This document shows, piece by piece, positions 33,401 through 46,178 of a DNA stretch of 64,000 nucleotides (position 1 is the first letter of the stretch; every line of letters starts with the position of its first letter). This stretch comes from Clavelina lepadiformis (lineage: Eukaryota > Chordata > Ascidiacea > Aplousobranchia > Clavelinidae), in NCBI RefSeq assembly GCF_947623445.1, contig NC_135246.1:19402288-19466287 (forward strand), given 5' to 3'. A program made the translations under genes and the position numbers. The notes under the pieces were generated by a model. That model was not told the DNA's origin and ran no database searches. It saw only the letters and a list, made by a program, of their open reading frames with translations.

Positions 33401-35564
33401 ATTTACTGTAAATGAGCATTATGGCGCCATAGTGGTGTCTCGAAGTTGAGATTATTAAGCCACAAATGACTCAGCATCTTGTTGACATTGTACATCGCGC
33501 AATACATTTGCCTCAATCTATTTGCAAATAGTGTTTGTTTAAAGAATGTTCTTTAATCTGACATAATTAGACCCGTATTGACTTAGAAAGCGGTCAACAG
33601 CACGTATCGAAAAGCTTTGTGGCCGAACACTGATTACATTTGGGTCGTGTGCCACGATGGGTTTAGTTTAATTGTAAGGAAAGTGACGATGCGCGGCAAC
33701 ACTTGGATGGTACGGTCGTCCACAAACAAATGCAACAATTCCAATTAATTCTATTTACTCACTTCGAATGACCACGTGTTCCCAATCTTCGCGTTGTCAC
33801 CCGCGGAAATTTGTGACGTATGGTCTGTGAAAATATTAATTAGTTAAAGCACGTGGCATTAGCTCTCGGCGTCACGTGGGTTAAGGTCCGTCATAGCTGA
33901 TGACGTGGGTCTAACACGGCACAACAAATTCAGGGAATGATGCTTTCAATGCTGCGCTAGGAAACCTACACCCAGTAGCGCATCGCCATCTACAGCATGT
34001 TGCACTTCCTGGAGACGTTCATATGTGATTCGTGTAAAACGCACTTTCTTTTGACAAAAGGCTCAAAAATCTCCCTATGATTTGGTATGGGAAGTTGGAA
34101 GTGAATCTACCTCAAAATTCACTAGAATTTTATGTTTAATTGTCCAACTTCTTTAAAGCGGGAGCGAGGGCTGAAAGGAGTGGTCTCCAATTCAAAGAAT
34201 AGTTGCCATACAGTAACGTACCGGAAAAGGCATTTTTTAATAATATGTTTGGCCGTTTAACGTTTTTATTGTCAAAAATGTATTGGAAATTGACCGCTAA
34301 TTATGACGGAGATGGCGGAAATAATGGCGTCACAATGTACGATCTATAGCATCTACTGTACTTTCAACAATAGCACATCTTTCATCTACTCGCGTAAATA
34401 CGCCAACTCTAAGGTATAGGTTAAGACTAATTTGAGTCATTCGCTGAAGAACGCATCATTTCTTGTCTCTTGCTCGTCACGTTCAAACCATTGTTGATCG
34501 AAACACCGACGCCATGCACATGGGCCTTACATTGTGACGTCATCATTGCGATTACGTATGTCATAATTAACAATAATTATGTCGATTTTTTGCAACGTAG
34601 CTTTGACAATAATTGCTTCACCACTGTGTGTTAGTGAAAAATCTTTTGTCTGGTTTATTAACTGACAATTTCACTCGTTACGTTCTTCAACCCTGCTAGT
34701 AATTGAGAGTTTACTAAACATGATATTTCTCCTAAATATGCCAATTCACGGAAGATGCCAGTACGCGGAAAGTACGATGATGGCGGCAATCTCGCTCAAA
34801 TCACTGAGCTCTTATGAAGATTTGAACGGGCTGAAGTCAGCCATTTTGTCTTACCTTTCCGAAAGTAGCCGCACAAGCTGGTTCGAGATTATTCTTCTCG
34901 CAGAAGTCCAGGTAGTGATTATAGAGGATGCATCTTGCCAGGCAGACGCCCTCGCAGATCATGTAATTTCCTTCCAACCTGCAAAGACAGCGCTCCGATT
35001 AGGAAGATGCGTAGACGACAGATGACTCCTCCTACTTTTAAAGCGATGCTCACCATTCCAACGTGAGGTCAATCTTTCTCCTTTTCCCCAACGAATTCTT
35101 CTGCTGTGAAGACTTCCTTAACTTTTCACCGACTTTCGTCACATTTTGTTCCATTTTCACTTTTCCTCCCGATTTTGCCGTCACAATCAAATTGTTGTCT
35201 GAGAAAATGATATAAAATAGCTTAATCCAAGAAATTTCGATACATGTTTAAACGTAATGTAACTTATAGTGTGCTTAAACTTATTCTTTAGACTATACGT
35301 ACAAGAGCATCTTATGGGAACCATCGCCTACTCTGTTTTCTGCAATAAACAAAAATATTCATGTTCATCGTTGTTACCTCGGTTGTCAAATTTCCTCTTC
35401 AGATTTCTTCGTGGAATCTCCTCCCTTTCGTTCAATCCCTGGTTGAAATTGAAATGCGGGAATGGCGGTGGAGGCGAGTTTGTTTCCTGCTTTGCACTAA
35501 ACTCCGTCGGTTCTCTGTATGGCGAGTAGTTACATTGCAAAACCATTTCAGAAGTTTTAAACAT
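27438..35564 (-). CDS. RFX4: RFX4-type transcription factor
   Basis: Coding exons (5' to 3' on the minus strand): 35564-35378, 35198-35054, 34978-34855, 33824-33763, 32961-32884, 32806-32779, 32695-32582, 32498-32421, 31682-31566, 31451-31402, 31175-31016, 30686-30542, 30278-30193, 30114-29988, 29451-29338, 29178-28996, 28638-28565, 28489-28413, 28339-28218, 28059-27711 and 27591-27438. They total 2,574 bases (857 residues) with all phases closing. The winged-helix DNA-binding domain includes [29 protein letters not shown] and [17 protein letters not shown]. The dimerisation region includes [20 protein letters not shown] and [17 protein letters not shown]. These match vertebrate RFX4 better than RFX6 ([20 protein letters not shown]). 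The C-terminal third is Ser/Asn/Gln/Tyr-rich and low in conservation. RFX4 binds X-box sites and works in neural and ciliary gene control. Uncertain points: the start ATG, the donor at 31015, and the 3' end. Confidence 0.85.
29950..29980 (+). repeat. Short GCATGTG tandem repeat beside an RFX4 donor
   Basis: Four GGCA-type units (GCATGTG, GCATGTG, GCAGGTG, GCATGTG) lie in the intron just 3' of the exon ending at 29988. Confidence 0.6.
32884..34978 (-). CDS. RFX4: RFX winged-helix DNA-binding domain exons
   Basis: Three exons (34978-34855, 33824-33763, 32961-32884) encode most of the domain. The preceding exon supplies KIDLTLEW before the junction. The arginine-rich recognition segment TTRRLGTRG and the KYHYYG strand, which contact DNA and shape the wing in RFX structures, are intact. 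The tail [18 protein letters not shown] follows the RFX4 pattern. Nothing suggests loss of DNA binding. Confidence 0.9.
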
Positions 35565-35568
35565 ACCT
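35565..35568 (-). promoter_or_regulatory. Splice acceptor two bases upstream of the RFX4 start codon
   Basis: The minus strand reads a T-rich tract, CACCAG, then GT and ATG. The acceptor must serve either a 5'UTR intron or spliced-leader trans-splicing, which is known in Ciona. No upstream coding exon keeps the frame. Confidence 0.4.
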
Positions 35569-37148
35569 GGTGAGAAAAATATCAACTTTGATAAAACCAA
35601 CAAGACTTTGAACTCACAATTTCAACGTTTTCTTCAACTGCACTTTCAACGTCAAATTTCACGCTAAAAACGCAAACCTTAAACTGAACGCGTCATTTTT
35701 CTTGCCCAGGACTTTCCAGTTTTTTAGACTTTGTGTTCCTGACCAGTTCAACCCAGTCTTTGTACAAGCGATGACGATAACACAGACTTACAACACAATT
35801 ACGTCATACAAATATTAATGCAATAATTTATCTCGTTTCTTTGAAGTTCTCCGATGCGCGCGACTCGAATCGCGAAGAAATTCCGTCTTTGTTGTGGAAA
35901 CTCGCCTCGAACTCATGCGATCTATTTACCGACTCGTCAATTACTAAATGAGCGTCAAAGCCCGGCGCTACAGATTTTATACAACTCGGTGTTTACTTAA
36001 ATGCAGTCCCGGCAGACCCGAGCCACCTAAATCACCTATTGCTTTGAAGAACCGACGTAGAGTGCTGTTTAATGATAATTGCCTGTCTAAGCCCGGCCCT
36101 TCGGTCTTTAATTGATGCTCCATCGGAGAAATGTTCCAGATTTCTTATTAACTCAAACATGCTACGATTTGGCGGCGAACGATTATTCCGCTCATTACAA
36201 ATTCAGGCATGATACGGCACGAAAATAATGGAAACAAAATTGTAAGTTTTATTTTTTTTAAATTATTTTATATTTTACAAGTTTAGCACAAATTCGTGAA
36301 GTTGAAAGTGAGGTCAGTGACCTTAACATCATTATCATTGCACCGTTCAACGACCTTTCCTATGAAACTCGCTTTTTTTCCTGAACTTTGCCGATGAATA
36401 TAGCCGCTCGGTGGAGATATGGAGCAGCTCAGCTCACATAGCTTGACTTCCATATGATGTGAAAATGCCTTCATAAGCAGCCTATTCGGTCAGAGTCGTG
36501 TGTTTCTATTGATAAAAAGGCATCAGCTGTTAGTACGCTTTGGAAGGCGGTCTCCAGTTCCTCGCTTCACGTGATTGTTCAGGGTATTTTAAATTCGTCT
36601 GACAAAAAGTTTCGGACATGAGATCTTAAAGCCGCCACTTACAAGCCAAAGTGAACATGACGTAATAATACAGTTCACCTTCGACCCTGTCCAATTACGA
36701 ATCACACCTCGGCCAGCCTCTTGTAGTTGCAGCTGTGTTGACAAAGATGCATTATGACGGCACAATAGCCTACGTTATATTTAATATTTTTGATCTAAAA
36801 TGGAATACTATCGTACGTTTCCGTGACCAAATGAAACAGAAAAAATAACTTTTTAAAAAGATGTTTGTTTATTTCAAAAATGACGCAACAATTTAAAATA
36901 CGCAGAAGACGTTCACGCTTCAGTAAGAGCACGTGACATCGCGCAACGTGTTGACAAAATAAATAACTTTCAACAAGCAACAGTATTGAGCGAACCCTGA
37001 CGTCATAGGTCGATACAACGTTTATTGCACGTTTCTAGAATAAGATTGTGTGACGTCATTGCATGACAGTCTCTACAAGAATTCAGTGTAATTTCACATT
37101 TAGTGCAAGAAAATTTCTTCTTGCGTTTTGAAAGTCTTTTAATGGCGC
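35567..37148. other. Region between RFX4 start and PSTPIP1-like 3' end
   Basis: A possible RFX4 5'UTR exon sits at about 35633-35676 on the minus strand (acceptor TTTTTAG, donor GTGAGT), but it does not keep an open frame into the first coding exon. The rest shows no gene. Confidence 0.3.
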
Positions 37149-37154
37149 TTTATT
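37149..37154 (-). other. Polyadenylation signal of the PSTPIP1-like gene
   Basis: Minus-strand AATAAA about 310 bases after the stop codon at 37464. Confidence 0.4.
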
Positions 37155-37463
37155 TTCGGAAGAACTTTTCCCTTCAAACGAAAGTGATAAAGTTCGTTGC
37201 ACAACGAGTTTCTTATTTTCATCGGAAATGACGAGTTATGACAAACACAAGGAACATATGACGTAAAAAAGTGGCTTCGTGACTCAGCGAAAAACGCGAA
37301 ATTATTAATAGATCAGTGTTTCCAACAAAATTATTTGTAAAACAGCTAAGAATCTGCTGAAAACTTTATCTCGAGCAAAAAATGGGTGAAGACGGACAAA
37401 GTAAAACGGAAACAAACGGAACAACAACAACTTCTGGCATTTCAAAACCCTGGACCAAAATCT

Positions 37464-40400
37464 CTAAACTTCCTGGACGTAATTCTTTGGCAGGAGGCCT
37501 CTCAACTGCGTACGGGTGTTGAGTCCGTAAAGCCAGCCATCCTCCGTGGCGGCGCCAAGCGTCACTTGTATTCGATCTCCGCATTCCATGCCAACCTCAT
37601 CGGCGTTCGCAGGCGAGTAGTCATAAATGGCTTCGTACAGGTCATCTGGGTCCTCGCCCACTTCGTAGATGTGACGCGAGTTGGACAGTTTTGGCTTCGG
37701 CGCTGCGTATATCATGTTGTTGTGGTTCGGCGTTGGATGGTTTTGTACAGAGTCGGGCGCCCCGCATGGGATGTACTCGACCGCTTGTAACGGGCTGGTC
37801 GAGGTGGACTTGGCCTTAATAAAGTCCTGGATGTCGGTATCTTCGTTACAGAGTTCAGCGACAAGCCTAATCTTCTCCCTACTGTCGTCCAACCGGACAC
37901 AGAGGTCAGACACGAGATTTGTAAAGATCCATATCATATTCCTCAAGTACACTATCCGGTCTTCTTCCAATCTCTGAAGAGTGTCGCATCCGTCCGCGTG
38001 CTCCCGGACCTGGAATTGAAACATGATCACATTTCGGGAAGATTTTGGTTCAGGAACCAATTATAAGAGCAAATAGAAAACAATTATTGGAGTGAAACCA
38101 AAGTCAGATAATACCAAGACCGTATTCAAGAATTGAAATTAAAAAATAGTCACAAGAACACGCTGCTTTGATGGAATTATTCAGGTTACTAAATTAAGCG
38201 TTTTAATCTTCGCGGCTATGCACGAACAAAGACATCGCGAACACATCGCTTTGGCGTGACGTCACAGAGATCACGAATGATGAAAATGAACTCACAATGC
38301 ATTATAGTATCTTCACGAAGGGAAAAACGTTCCACTAATCACATCAGGTTTATACATTACCTACAAAGTTCGACTGACGCAGCTGTGAATCAAGTTTACT
38401 AAATAATTCCAGTGCAGAGCGATTCTCAGCGTTGGAAAAAAAACCGACTGAATCATTCCAAAAAGGTGATTGTCGCGGAGTGGTGTTTGCAGGTTGTTTG
38501 CTCACAAACGGCGGAAGTAGTAAAGAGCGGAATGATTGAAGGATTTTACAAACAATTGCTCACAGTTCAATTGTCGCAAACATCGTCACACGCAACATTC
38601 CGCCATCGGGCTGCTGTGTGCTGTGATTGCACCAGTTATGTGTCGACTGGAATCTTTTTAACGCAGGTTCCGAAATTAAAGCCTGCTGTGGTTTGTTACG
38701 TCCTCAAAGCTTGCAGGCGATTTAAAACTGCCTCGTTCTACTCGGAAAGCTTTCGGCTGAGCTCGAAACTAAAAACGGGCTTCGTTGAAGGTTGTCATTC
38801 GGTGTTAGCGTGTTAGCGCCATTTAAATTAAGGAAGACGCAGCATCGCGGTGCACAAGCAACATAAGCGAGGTTCCTCCAACTTTCCACTCACCCAACAT
38901 TTTCGGGCATTCTCCACCGCTGTCACCGACATCTTATAATCTTCATCCGCCTTCATGGAGCTCGCCTGGCACTGATGGGCCACCTTCCGCGCTTTTTCCA
39001 CTTCCTTCGGTTTGGTTCCGAATTTTAGCTTTTCCGCGTCCGACTCCGCCTTTTCCGCCGCTTTAAACTTTCCCTCGTAAGTGTTTCTAAAAATATGAAA
39101 GTTTAAAGATATGGAAGTTTGCTTCTTAAACCAGAAGGGCCGCTGACCAAATTTGGACATACTGATACTGATAGATCGTGATTTTGTTTAGCATAAGCAG
39201 CAGTAGCTTCTTTGAAATTCAAATGGACACTAATCGCTCTATTTTTAGCGTCGTGGGCATTGTACATATTGAACTGTTTGACAATTGATTTTGGGTCGCG
39301 AAAAAATTTGGTTGAGAAGGGCTGCCCGAATCTCTATAGCGTGTAAAAAACCGCAAACATTCGTTAATATGTTAGTTTATGACGTAACAATGCTCACTTG
39401 CAATTAAGCATCTTCCGGTAGAGGTCAGCTTTAAACTTGTGGGATTTGTGAACAACCTCCTCCGCTTTCTTCCGTTCCTCCTTCTGCCTGTAGATCCGTT
39501 AAATTTAAATCCCCCACCAAAACTTAAGCCTCGTCGACGTGACTCAGTGAAAAACCGAACTTACTTTTCCCGGAACTCAGTGAGTTTGGTGACCTCTTCC
39601 TGGATTTTGGCAGCAGTCAGGGCGTGCACGGTCGCTTCCGTTTCCGCTTCCGCCTTCAGTTCGTCGACCGCTTTTCCCAGGCCTCCATAATCAACGGGGA
39701 ACGATCTACGGATAAATGAACAGGTTTGCAGGACGATCGATCATTCTTGAGTTTTCGTCGATGCAATAAAGCTTTGACGTCATAAACACGTCTGTCTTCG
39801 GTCAAAACCTGGTTCCTTGTTCCAAGCTTATAAAGTGACTATATTGCCACACGTTGGTAATGGACATATGCTGGGAACTATACGGTTTTATACTCGGGCA
39901 ACACCGAGATTAAGGGAGAGCGAATGATATAACAATCACAGTTTATTCGTCAAAAGCAAATTCATAGCGCGACAAAGCAATTGAAAAGGCCCCATTTTCA
40001 AGCAGCTTGCAAATAATCTTTAATCTTGGACGATTTATAGTGACGAAATAATTGCTGAATTGATGCTGTCATGTTGCTGACAGGGGGGAATAAAGTAGCA
40101 ATATATTTGCATGAAAGACATGAATACATGGAGACTGAAATAGAACATTGTCATACACGATCCTATTTTTAACATCAAAACGACTCAATGGCGGCTCAAT
40201 TCTTATTTGCTGTGAATCGGCGGAAACCCCCGAATGAAATCTGTGGCCTGTTTAACCAGCCAGCTAAGGGGTAGGGTCATTACTGGCTGAAATGAAAATC
40301 AACAAATGCTGACATACTTCCCTGCGGAAAATGCTGTATGGAAGCAGAGCCATTGGCTGTGAAACTATGTCCTATGTCGCACTGACATCTATTTGACGAC

Positions 40401-40640
40401 GAGATGATTGAGTTATTGAGATGACTGCTCAATAACCAAGTTAAAAACTCACTTGGTCAGCTTCAGAAGCGCCTTTGAGTATTCGTCCTCCGCTCTTGCC
40501 CTCATTTTGAGATAGTCCTCAAGGGTTTTACTCGAACGTTGCCCCTCCTTGACGTGAGATACAACAGCGTCGAAGCCATGTTGAGTTAAAAAGTCTGTCT
40601 CCCAGAATGATCCTTTAAAAGTACCTGGTGGGTAGGCCAT
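37464..40640 (-). CDS. PSTPIP1: PSTPIP1-like F-BAR and SH3 adaptor
   Basis: Five coding exons on the minus strand: 40640-40453, 39705-39565, 39487-39398, 39086-38894 and 38009-37464 (1,158 bases, 385 residues; human PSTPIP1 is slightly longer). Residues 1 to about 285 form the F-BAR domain: FKGSFWETDF, RARAEDEYSKALLKL, EFREKQKEERKKAEE, KFKADLYRKML and KPKEVEKARKVAHQC. A conserved linker, TDIQDFIKAKSTST, follows. The SH3 domain is at the C-terminus, EAIYDYSPANADEV to LLPKNYVQEV, with the ALYDY-type, Trp and PxxY residues in place. PSTPIP1 links membrane curvature and the actin cytoskeleton with PEST phosphatases and CD2/pyrin-type partners in leukocytes. PSTPIP2 lacks the SH3, so the PSTPIP1 form is favoured. 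The first intron (39706-40452) and the fourth (38010-38893) are the longest. Confidence 0.88.
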
Positions 40641-42559
40641 TGCCGCATAAACTGTCCCTAAAACCGACCTACAACAATGATTAATGGTTACTCAGATTAC
40701 GTGAAAGTCTTTTGAAGCTTTAAATATACAATACCCGATCCTCTCGTTAATGCGTCCTGATCGATTTTGCCCCGCGTTTAAAACGCCAACACACAATGAG
40801 GGTCACATGAATTTTTATGAGGTTTTGCATAACGTCAGTGTGACGTCATAATAACAGAGAAATTTAGTTCCGCCCGAAACTTGCTTGCTGAAAATTTCCT
40901 CATACGTCATACATACGTTTCAATGTGTAATTTTGACGCAACAAAATGAAATGAGGGTTCGGGGCTAAAAACGCAGTTGAACGTCGACGATTAATATCAA
41001 TTAATATCAAAAACTGAACGAACTTCACTTCAACTAGATTCTAGAATATCAAGTGCAATCTAGTATGACGTCAGCATTCAATTGCAAAACAGTTCAATAA
41101 CAACAAATAGAAAGCAAACCACTGAGAAATACCCTGGCAGTTTTTTCCACGATGCTAAGTTGTTCAGACTTGGACTAACAATAGCGTATTGTGTTTATTT
41201 TCTAATGCTACTTTTTCCTAACACCAGCCGGGAATCTGCATTGGACAAACCACAAAGCTGTTTTTACAACCCGGCAAAAACTTTCCAATGACACTTTCAG
41301 CAGCTCGCCCTGTAAATTCCAAACCACAACAGGCAACAACTATTTGCGCGCACAAATGGCAAAGTATTTATGTAAACAGTGCAAAGCCTGGTATGCACGA
41401 CTTGGCTGCTTCTCTGTAGGCCGGGAAAGAATCGATCTGACGTCACCAGTCAGTGTTACGTCACACACGATGTTGGCCTTTCTTAATCAGCAAACAGCGA
41501 TGCATTGTTCGTTTATACTGCTGCTAACTTTGGTATAATTAGCTTCATAGCAGTTGATTTGACTTTATCGTTTCTACGGTTTGAGACTGATAGTTCATAA
41601 ATCCACTCAATAACTCATCTGCTTCTAATTGTCTAGGACTTAACTGCAACCATACGTTTGCCGGTTTAACCTTTTACATAGAAAATTTAGCATTAAGTCT
41701 GGCAAAGACTATGACAACCCCAATCAGTTCTAGTCATTATCCGTCACATTATGTTCAGCCTAATAATGTCGCTTTAGCGCCGAAGAACCAACACTGTCTA
41801 TTTACCTACCCTGTGGTCCATCGCTTGCCTTCTCAAAAAATAAACAAATTTCTTGAGGAAAGGTCTTTAACATGTTAACATGTCCAGGCATAAAACGTGC
41901 AACTACTTAAAACTCTGCCTCAGATATCCGGTACAGTTACCAAAGCACATCTACTTACAGCGATCGTTGTAACTGCTCAGTAAGTTGCTTGTTGCGCTGC
42001 GGCGTCTGCTTTTAATATTCGCCGAGTCAGTATCACAATTGCTTTCGTTTTAAATGTAAACTTCAGCGCGGTAGAGGCTGAAACCGACGTTAGTTGTGAG
42101 ACCATCTCACTGCTGGTATAACTCATCTGTCTAAACAGCTGTAAAATATTAAACACTTGCTGAACGCGGCCTGCAGCGCGCTATTCACTGCAATGAACGT
42201 TTGTCATTGGTCTCGCTATTTACTTTTATATATTAGTGAAGCGAACGCCGCCGAAGGACAATTTACTATCGCACTTTACACAATGATACTCGCTGGTATT
42301 AAATATGACGTGTGCGGAATCTGTGTTCTGTAATATAATAGGATACATTGTGATGTCACACTCGCGCAATGGATGAACTATGTGATCAGCTTTAACCTGA
42401 TACTGCCTCCACTTCCTTCTATAACAGCACTGGTCTGGTTTCAACGCTCGTTGAAGCTTCGCGAGCACCATTAATACTCTAGATATGACACATTAGAAGT
42501 AATGAAGGACAAAACATTACATTCAAATATGCGTTGTCGATTTCGGACAAGCATTGATT

Positions 42560-42578
42560 CACACACACACACACACAC
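42560..42578 (+). repeat. CA microsatellite
   Basis: About nine uninterrupted CA dinucleotides. Confidence 0.9.
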
Positions 42579-42930
42579 CAGTAGTGCGCAAACAACAGAG
42601 CCATAAGGAACTATGAAGCTTCCTGTTTGCTCTGATCGGTAAAAATCGCCAAATTCTGGTCACTGCTGACATCTGCTGGTCGCAAAATTCTATCAAAATG
42701 AGCGTTCACAAAAGGGTTCCGTGTTTACTTGAATAGAAAGCGCAGGAAGCGGTCTGAAGGAAAAAGAATGTAACTTTGGTTGAATTGAGCCGCGTTTTAC
42801 ACACCAGCTGGTTGCAAGAAGCGCCTCAAAAGCAGGTAAAATCATTTTATTAAATGGTAAATATGTTTTAAAGAACATTTGTTCTTTCTGGAAGCCAGAT
42901 CGAAAAGAAACGGTTGATAAAGGCATTTGA

Positions 42931-43524
42931 CCCTATCTAAACTTTGTGTGGCCTACCCTGCAAACAGTCACCGCAAAACGTGGCGTACAGTTGCACTGTT
43001 TGCTGTAGAAACTTAAAATTTGGAGACTTTTCTTAAAAAGGTTCAGTTATCTGTCCATGTTTTATTTTATAGAGTTAGACTTTGTAATTTTTGAAATATT
43101 GTGTTATTTTCATAATTTTGCTCTGTGCTGCCACCATGAGCGCATTGAAGCGCATTGTTTTCGTTTAATCATTCACGCACAACTAACTAGATGACAGTTA
43201 GAGGAAAACGGATGTGATATGGATCTGTTATCTTCTCGTAGTCAGCTGGTTTACCAGGCGATTAACCACAGCGGGAGTGCGGCGTAACAAAGAAAAACTT
43301 CTAGAAATGTATTACTTGTAAAAATACTTAATTTACACTAAATGCACCTTTTTAGGTTTGCAATTATGCTGCATACAGGAAGCCAGATGTTTTTGCTACC
43401 AACCTGTAAAAATCCGATCGGTTTACGACGTATAGTTTTCGAGTAATTAACGATTGAAAATGTGTGTGCAGTGTCGGCCACACAAAGACAAGATCAAAAT
43501 GTCGCTCACCCGGTTTAGATGGAG
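42931..43524. mobile_element. piggyBac-like MITE, family A copy 2 (594 bp)
   Basis: In inverted orientation to 20315-20858 and clearly similar along its length, for example ATACAGGAAGCCAGATGTTT at 43373 and its complement near 20447. The right flank is TTAA (43525-43528); the left flank is TTGA, one substitution away. Confidence 0.75.
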
Positions 43525-44850
43525 TTAAATATACTCAGGGTTATGCGATATAATCATAGGGATTAAGAGATAAAAGCAAGAACGACAGAGGACAAATATA
43601 ACAACATGCGATAATGATGACTATAAGTCTGCAGCGTTGTTGGACGTACTATAAAGGCAAACAAAGTAGATGTGAAAGTGACAAACCTTAATATTGGACG
43701 AGATAGGAAATTATGTAGTTACCACTGAGATTGACTGAAAACTTAGTAGACTTTAAACAATATCCTGTCAAGTCTAGTAAAGTAGTTAAAAATATTAAGT
43801 GGTTAAAAGCATCGAAGTCACCAATGTGTATTGAATTAGTTAAAAAAATTCAATCCCATACGCGCCATAGCGAATGCTAAGAAAAAGGTCGAAGTTAAAG
43901 CAGAACAGAAAATTGCGACAGCAAAGTGCGTGGTTGTTATCAAAAGCTAAACTTGACCGGTAGGGGACGCCTAAGTGGTCCAAGATGACCATTCTCCAGG
44001 TTGGCGGTAAGAATGACATCTTAACTTTTTCTGGAAAAAGCGCTGATGCTGGAAATGTAGTTATTTGGTCACTTTCCCTATACTGTACATTATTCGGGAA
44101 GTTCCCTTAACCGAATTAGATACAATGACGTAGATATAGTGACGTGTCGAAGTAAATGATGTCCTGTCGGACCAACATTGCCGAATTGGGATCAGTCCTT
44201 GTGAATATTTCAGTTTGATTTCTTTACATAAACATCGATGACTTCATGCAGATACGTAGTTTAACTTATCATTTTGAACATAGATTGTGTCACACTTAAA
44301 GCATTACGTCATGTTGTCATAGTGATTTAAACGGACAAATAAAAACAGCGATGGTTTACATTAAGCCTGTGTTGAACAATCCGAGATTATCCGGCATTTT
44401 AAAATGCGCCTTCATTGCTTATTGTGCTTTCTGGTTGAAATATTTCCAATTTTTTTCTACTCGCTGGAAGTGAGATTGTGTCAGGGTGCTTACCCTTAAT
44501 CAAGAGCGAATTTAGTGCAATGTTTCCATTTTAAATAATATTATTTGTTGAGGTGAAATTAAATCGGTGTGAAGCGGAGAAATAAATTCCACAAATGAAC
44601 GGAATCAATGGACTCGTGGAAACGCGTTTTTCAAAGTTTTTACGACAACGACGACGCGATTGGTCGATATGCAATTCTAAAATTTATTCTTTTTTGACAA
44701 ACGCAGCTTATGACATCACAATAAACGCAATGAAACGGTGCTTTGTAGAAGATTTTTATAAAACCATGCTGGGCCATAAAAACACTCGTCGGTAGCTGGC
44801 GCATTGTGCCAAAGCTACAACATTTCTCTCATAAAAAAAGTAAAAAACGT

Positions 44851-44898
44851 CGTAAAAAAGTGCTCGTTAAAAAGTATAAAAGTGCGTAAAAAAGTGCT
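44851..44898 (+). repeat. 14-bp direct repeat in A-rich tract
   Basis: CGTAAAAAAGTGCT occurs at 44851-44864 and 44885-44898, with a related CGTTAAAAAG between them. Confidence 0.7.
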
Positions 44899-46178
44899 AT
44901 TCGTTAGACTTGTGTATTTGTCTATTCAATGAGTGCAATAAATTTGAATTGAGATAAAAGAAAACTGTACTGGAATAGCGCCACACCGTGATTACGGTCC
45001 GGGTCATATCAAAGAATCTAAAAATGAGGATTTTCAGCTCATCGTTTGGCACACTGAAGTTTCCAGGAAAAGTAAAAAGGTCCCTGCTGTGACACACGTA
45101 CGCACGAAAAAAGCTACGTTTGCGTCTTTCTTTCGCAACACTTATTCAAAACCTCTTTGACGCGGGTATAAGTCTGGTCACGTGATTTTCTGCCAATGGT
45201 TGCTGCCTTTTCTGTCGTCTCAGCACGAACTCAGCTGACCTTGAGTTCATTCAAGCGTGACGTCCATCGCGTTCGCGTGAGAATCGACAAGTTCGGTGGA
45301 AGAGGATTTTACTAAAAATACATTGTACAAACAACTTTCTCGGTCTGGTGTGCGGGTTGTTTGGACTTGATCGGGTGGTTCCTGAGACTGAAAATTGGAA
45401 CCCTTTAAGCATTCTGGCTGACTGACGCTGTGCGACTAATCATAGGGCTGATGAAAGGTTGTCAAGATTTACAACATTCTCCGCTTCTTTCAAAATCGTT
45501 TAAAATGGACCTACTTTGAAAAAGGTCATTGTTCCATCTAAACAAGACATTGGAGCGATCAAGTGAACGGTCAATGAGTAATTGAGAAAACTTTTATTAA
45601 TTTTTACAAACATCAAAAAACATATGGAACATTATCGAGGTTAGAATTATGAAACCTTGGTAAAATATTAAACAAATTGAACTTTACAAAATTTGAGTCG
45701 GCCCAGTTCGTCGCTTTGAGAATTAAATTAGAAAAATGAGCACACGAGGAAATCCACGTAAAGAAAAAGTTTGGTCTAAATTGCACAAAAAGGCAAAATT
45801 GAACTTGAAAGACAAGAAAGAGAAAAAATATGTTAAAACGGGAGCGACAAAAGAGAAAAATAACAACAAAACGTACAAAAAGAGACGAAAAGGAAGAAAT
45901 ATGCGGGAAAAAGTATCGACAAAAATATTCAAAAAACGAACCCACTCGAACTAGAACTTAAGTGTCGTTTTTATAATCAAATATTTTGTTAAAAAGTTTC
46001 AAGAAATACTCGACGCAAAAATGCTGATCAGTAAAAAGCGTGACATAAAGAGTGTTAGTGCGACAGCTGATGGTTGCCCCAAAGTATCTCCGCACGCCAC
46101 CAGGAGAGCGCTTCAGTCTGACAGGGCCGCGGCCTACAACTGCCAGTTTAAGGAAATAAATAAAGCAAGAATTTTAGT

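Larger units (their letters stand above)
40641..46178. other. 5.5-kb region upstream of the PSTPIP1-like gene
   Basis: Holds the family A MITE copy 2, a CA microsatellite and an A-rich direct repeat. No exon passes the splice and phase test. The part next to 40640 should contain the PSTPIP1-like promoter and 5'UTR. Confidence 0.4.

Noticed and set aside
38412..38816. 134-residue open frame on the plus strand.
   Set aside because: It lies wholly in an intron of the PSTPIP1-like gene on the other strand and shows no domain or splice partner.
45736..45954. 72-residue, very Lys/Arg-rich open frame on the plus strand with a decent ATG context.
   Set aside because: Composition explains the open frame in an A-rich tract; its complement is open too, and no homology or splice signals support it.
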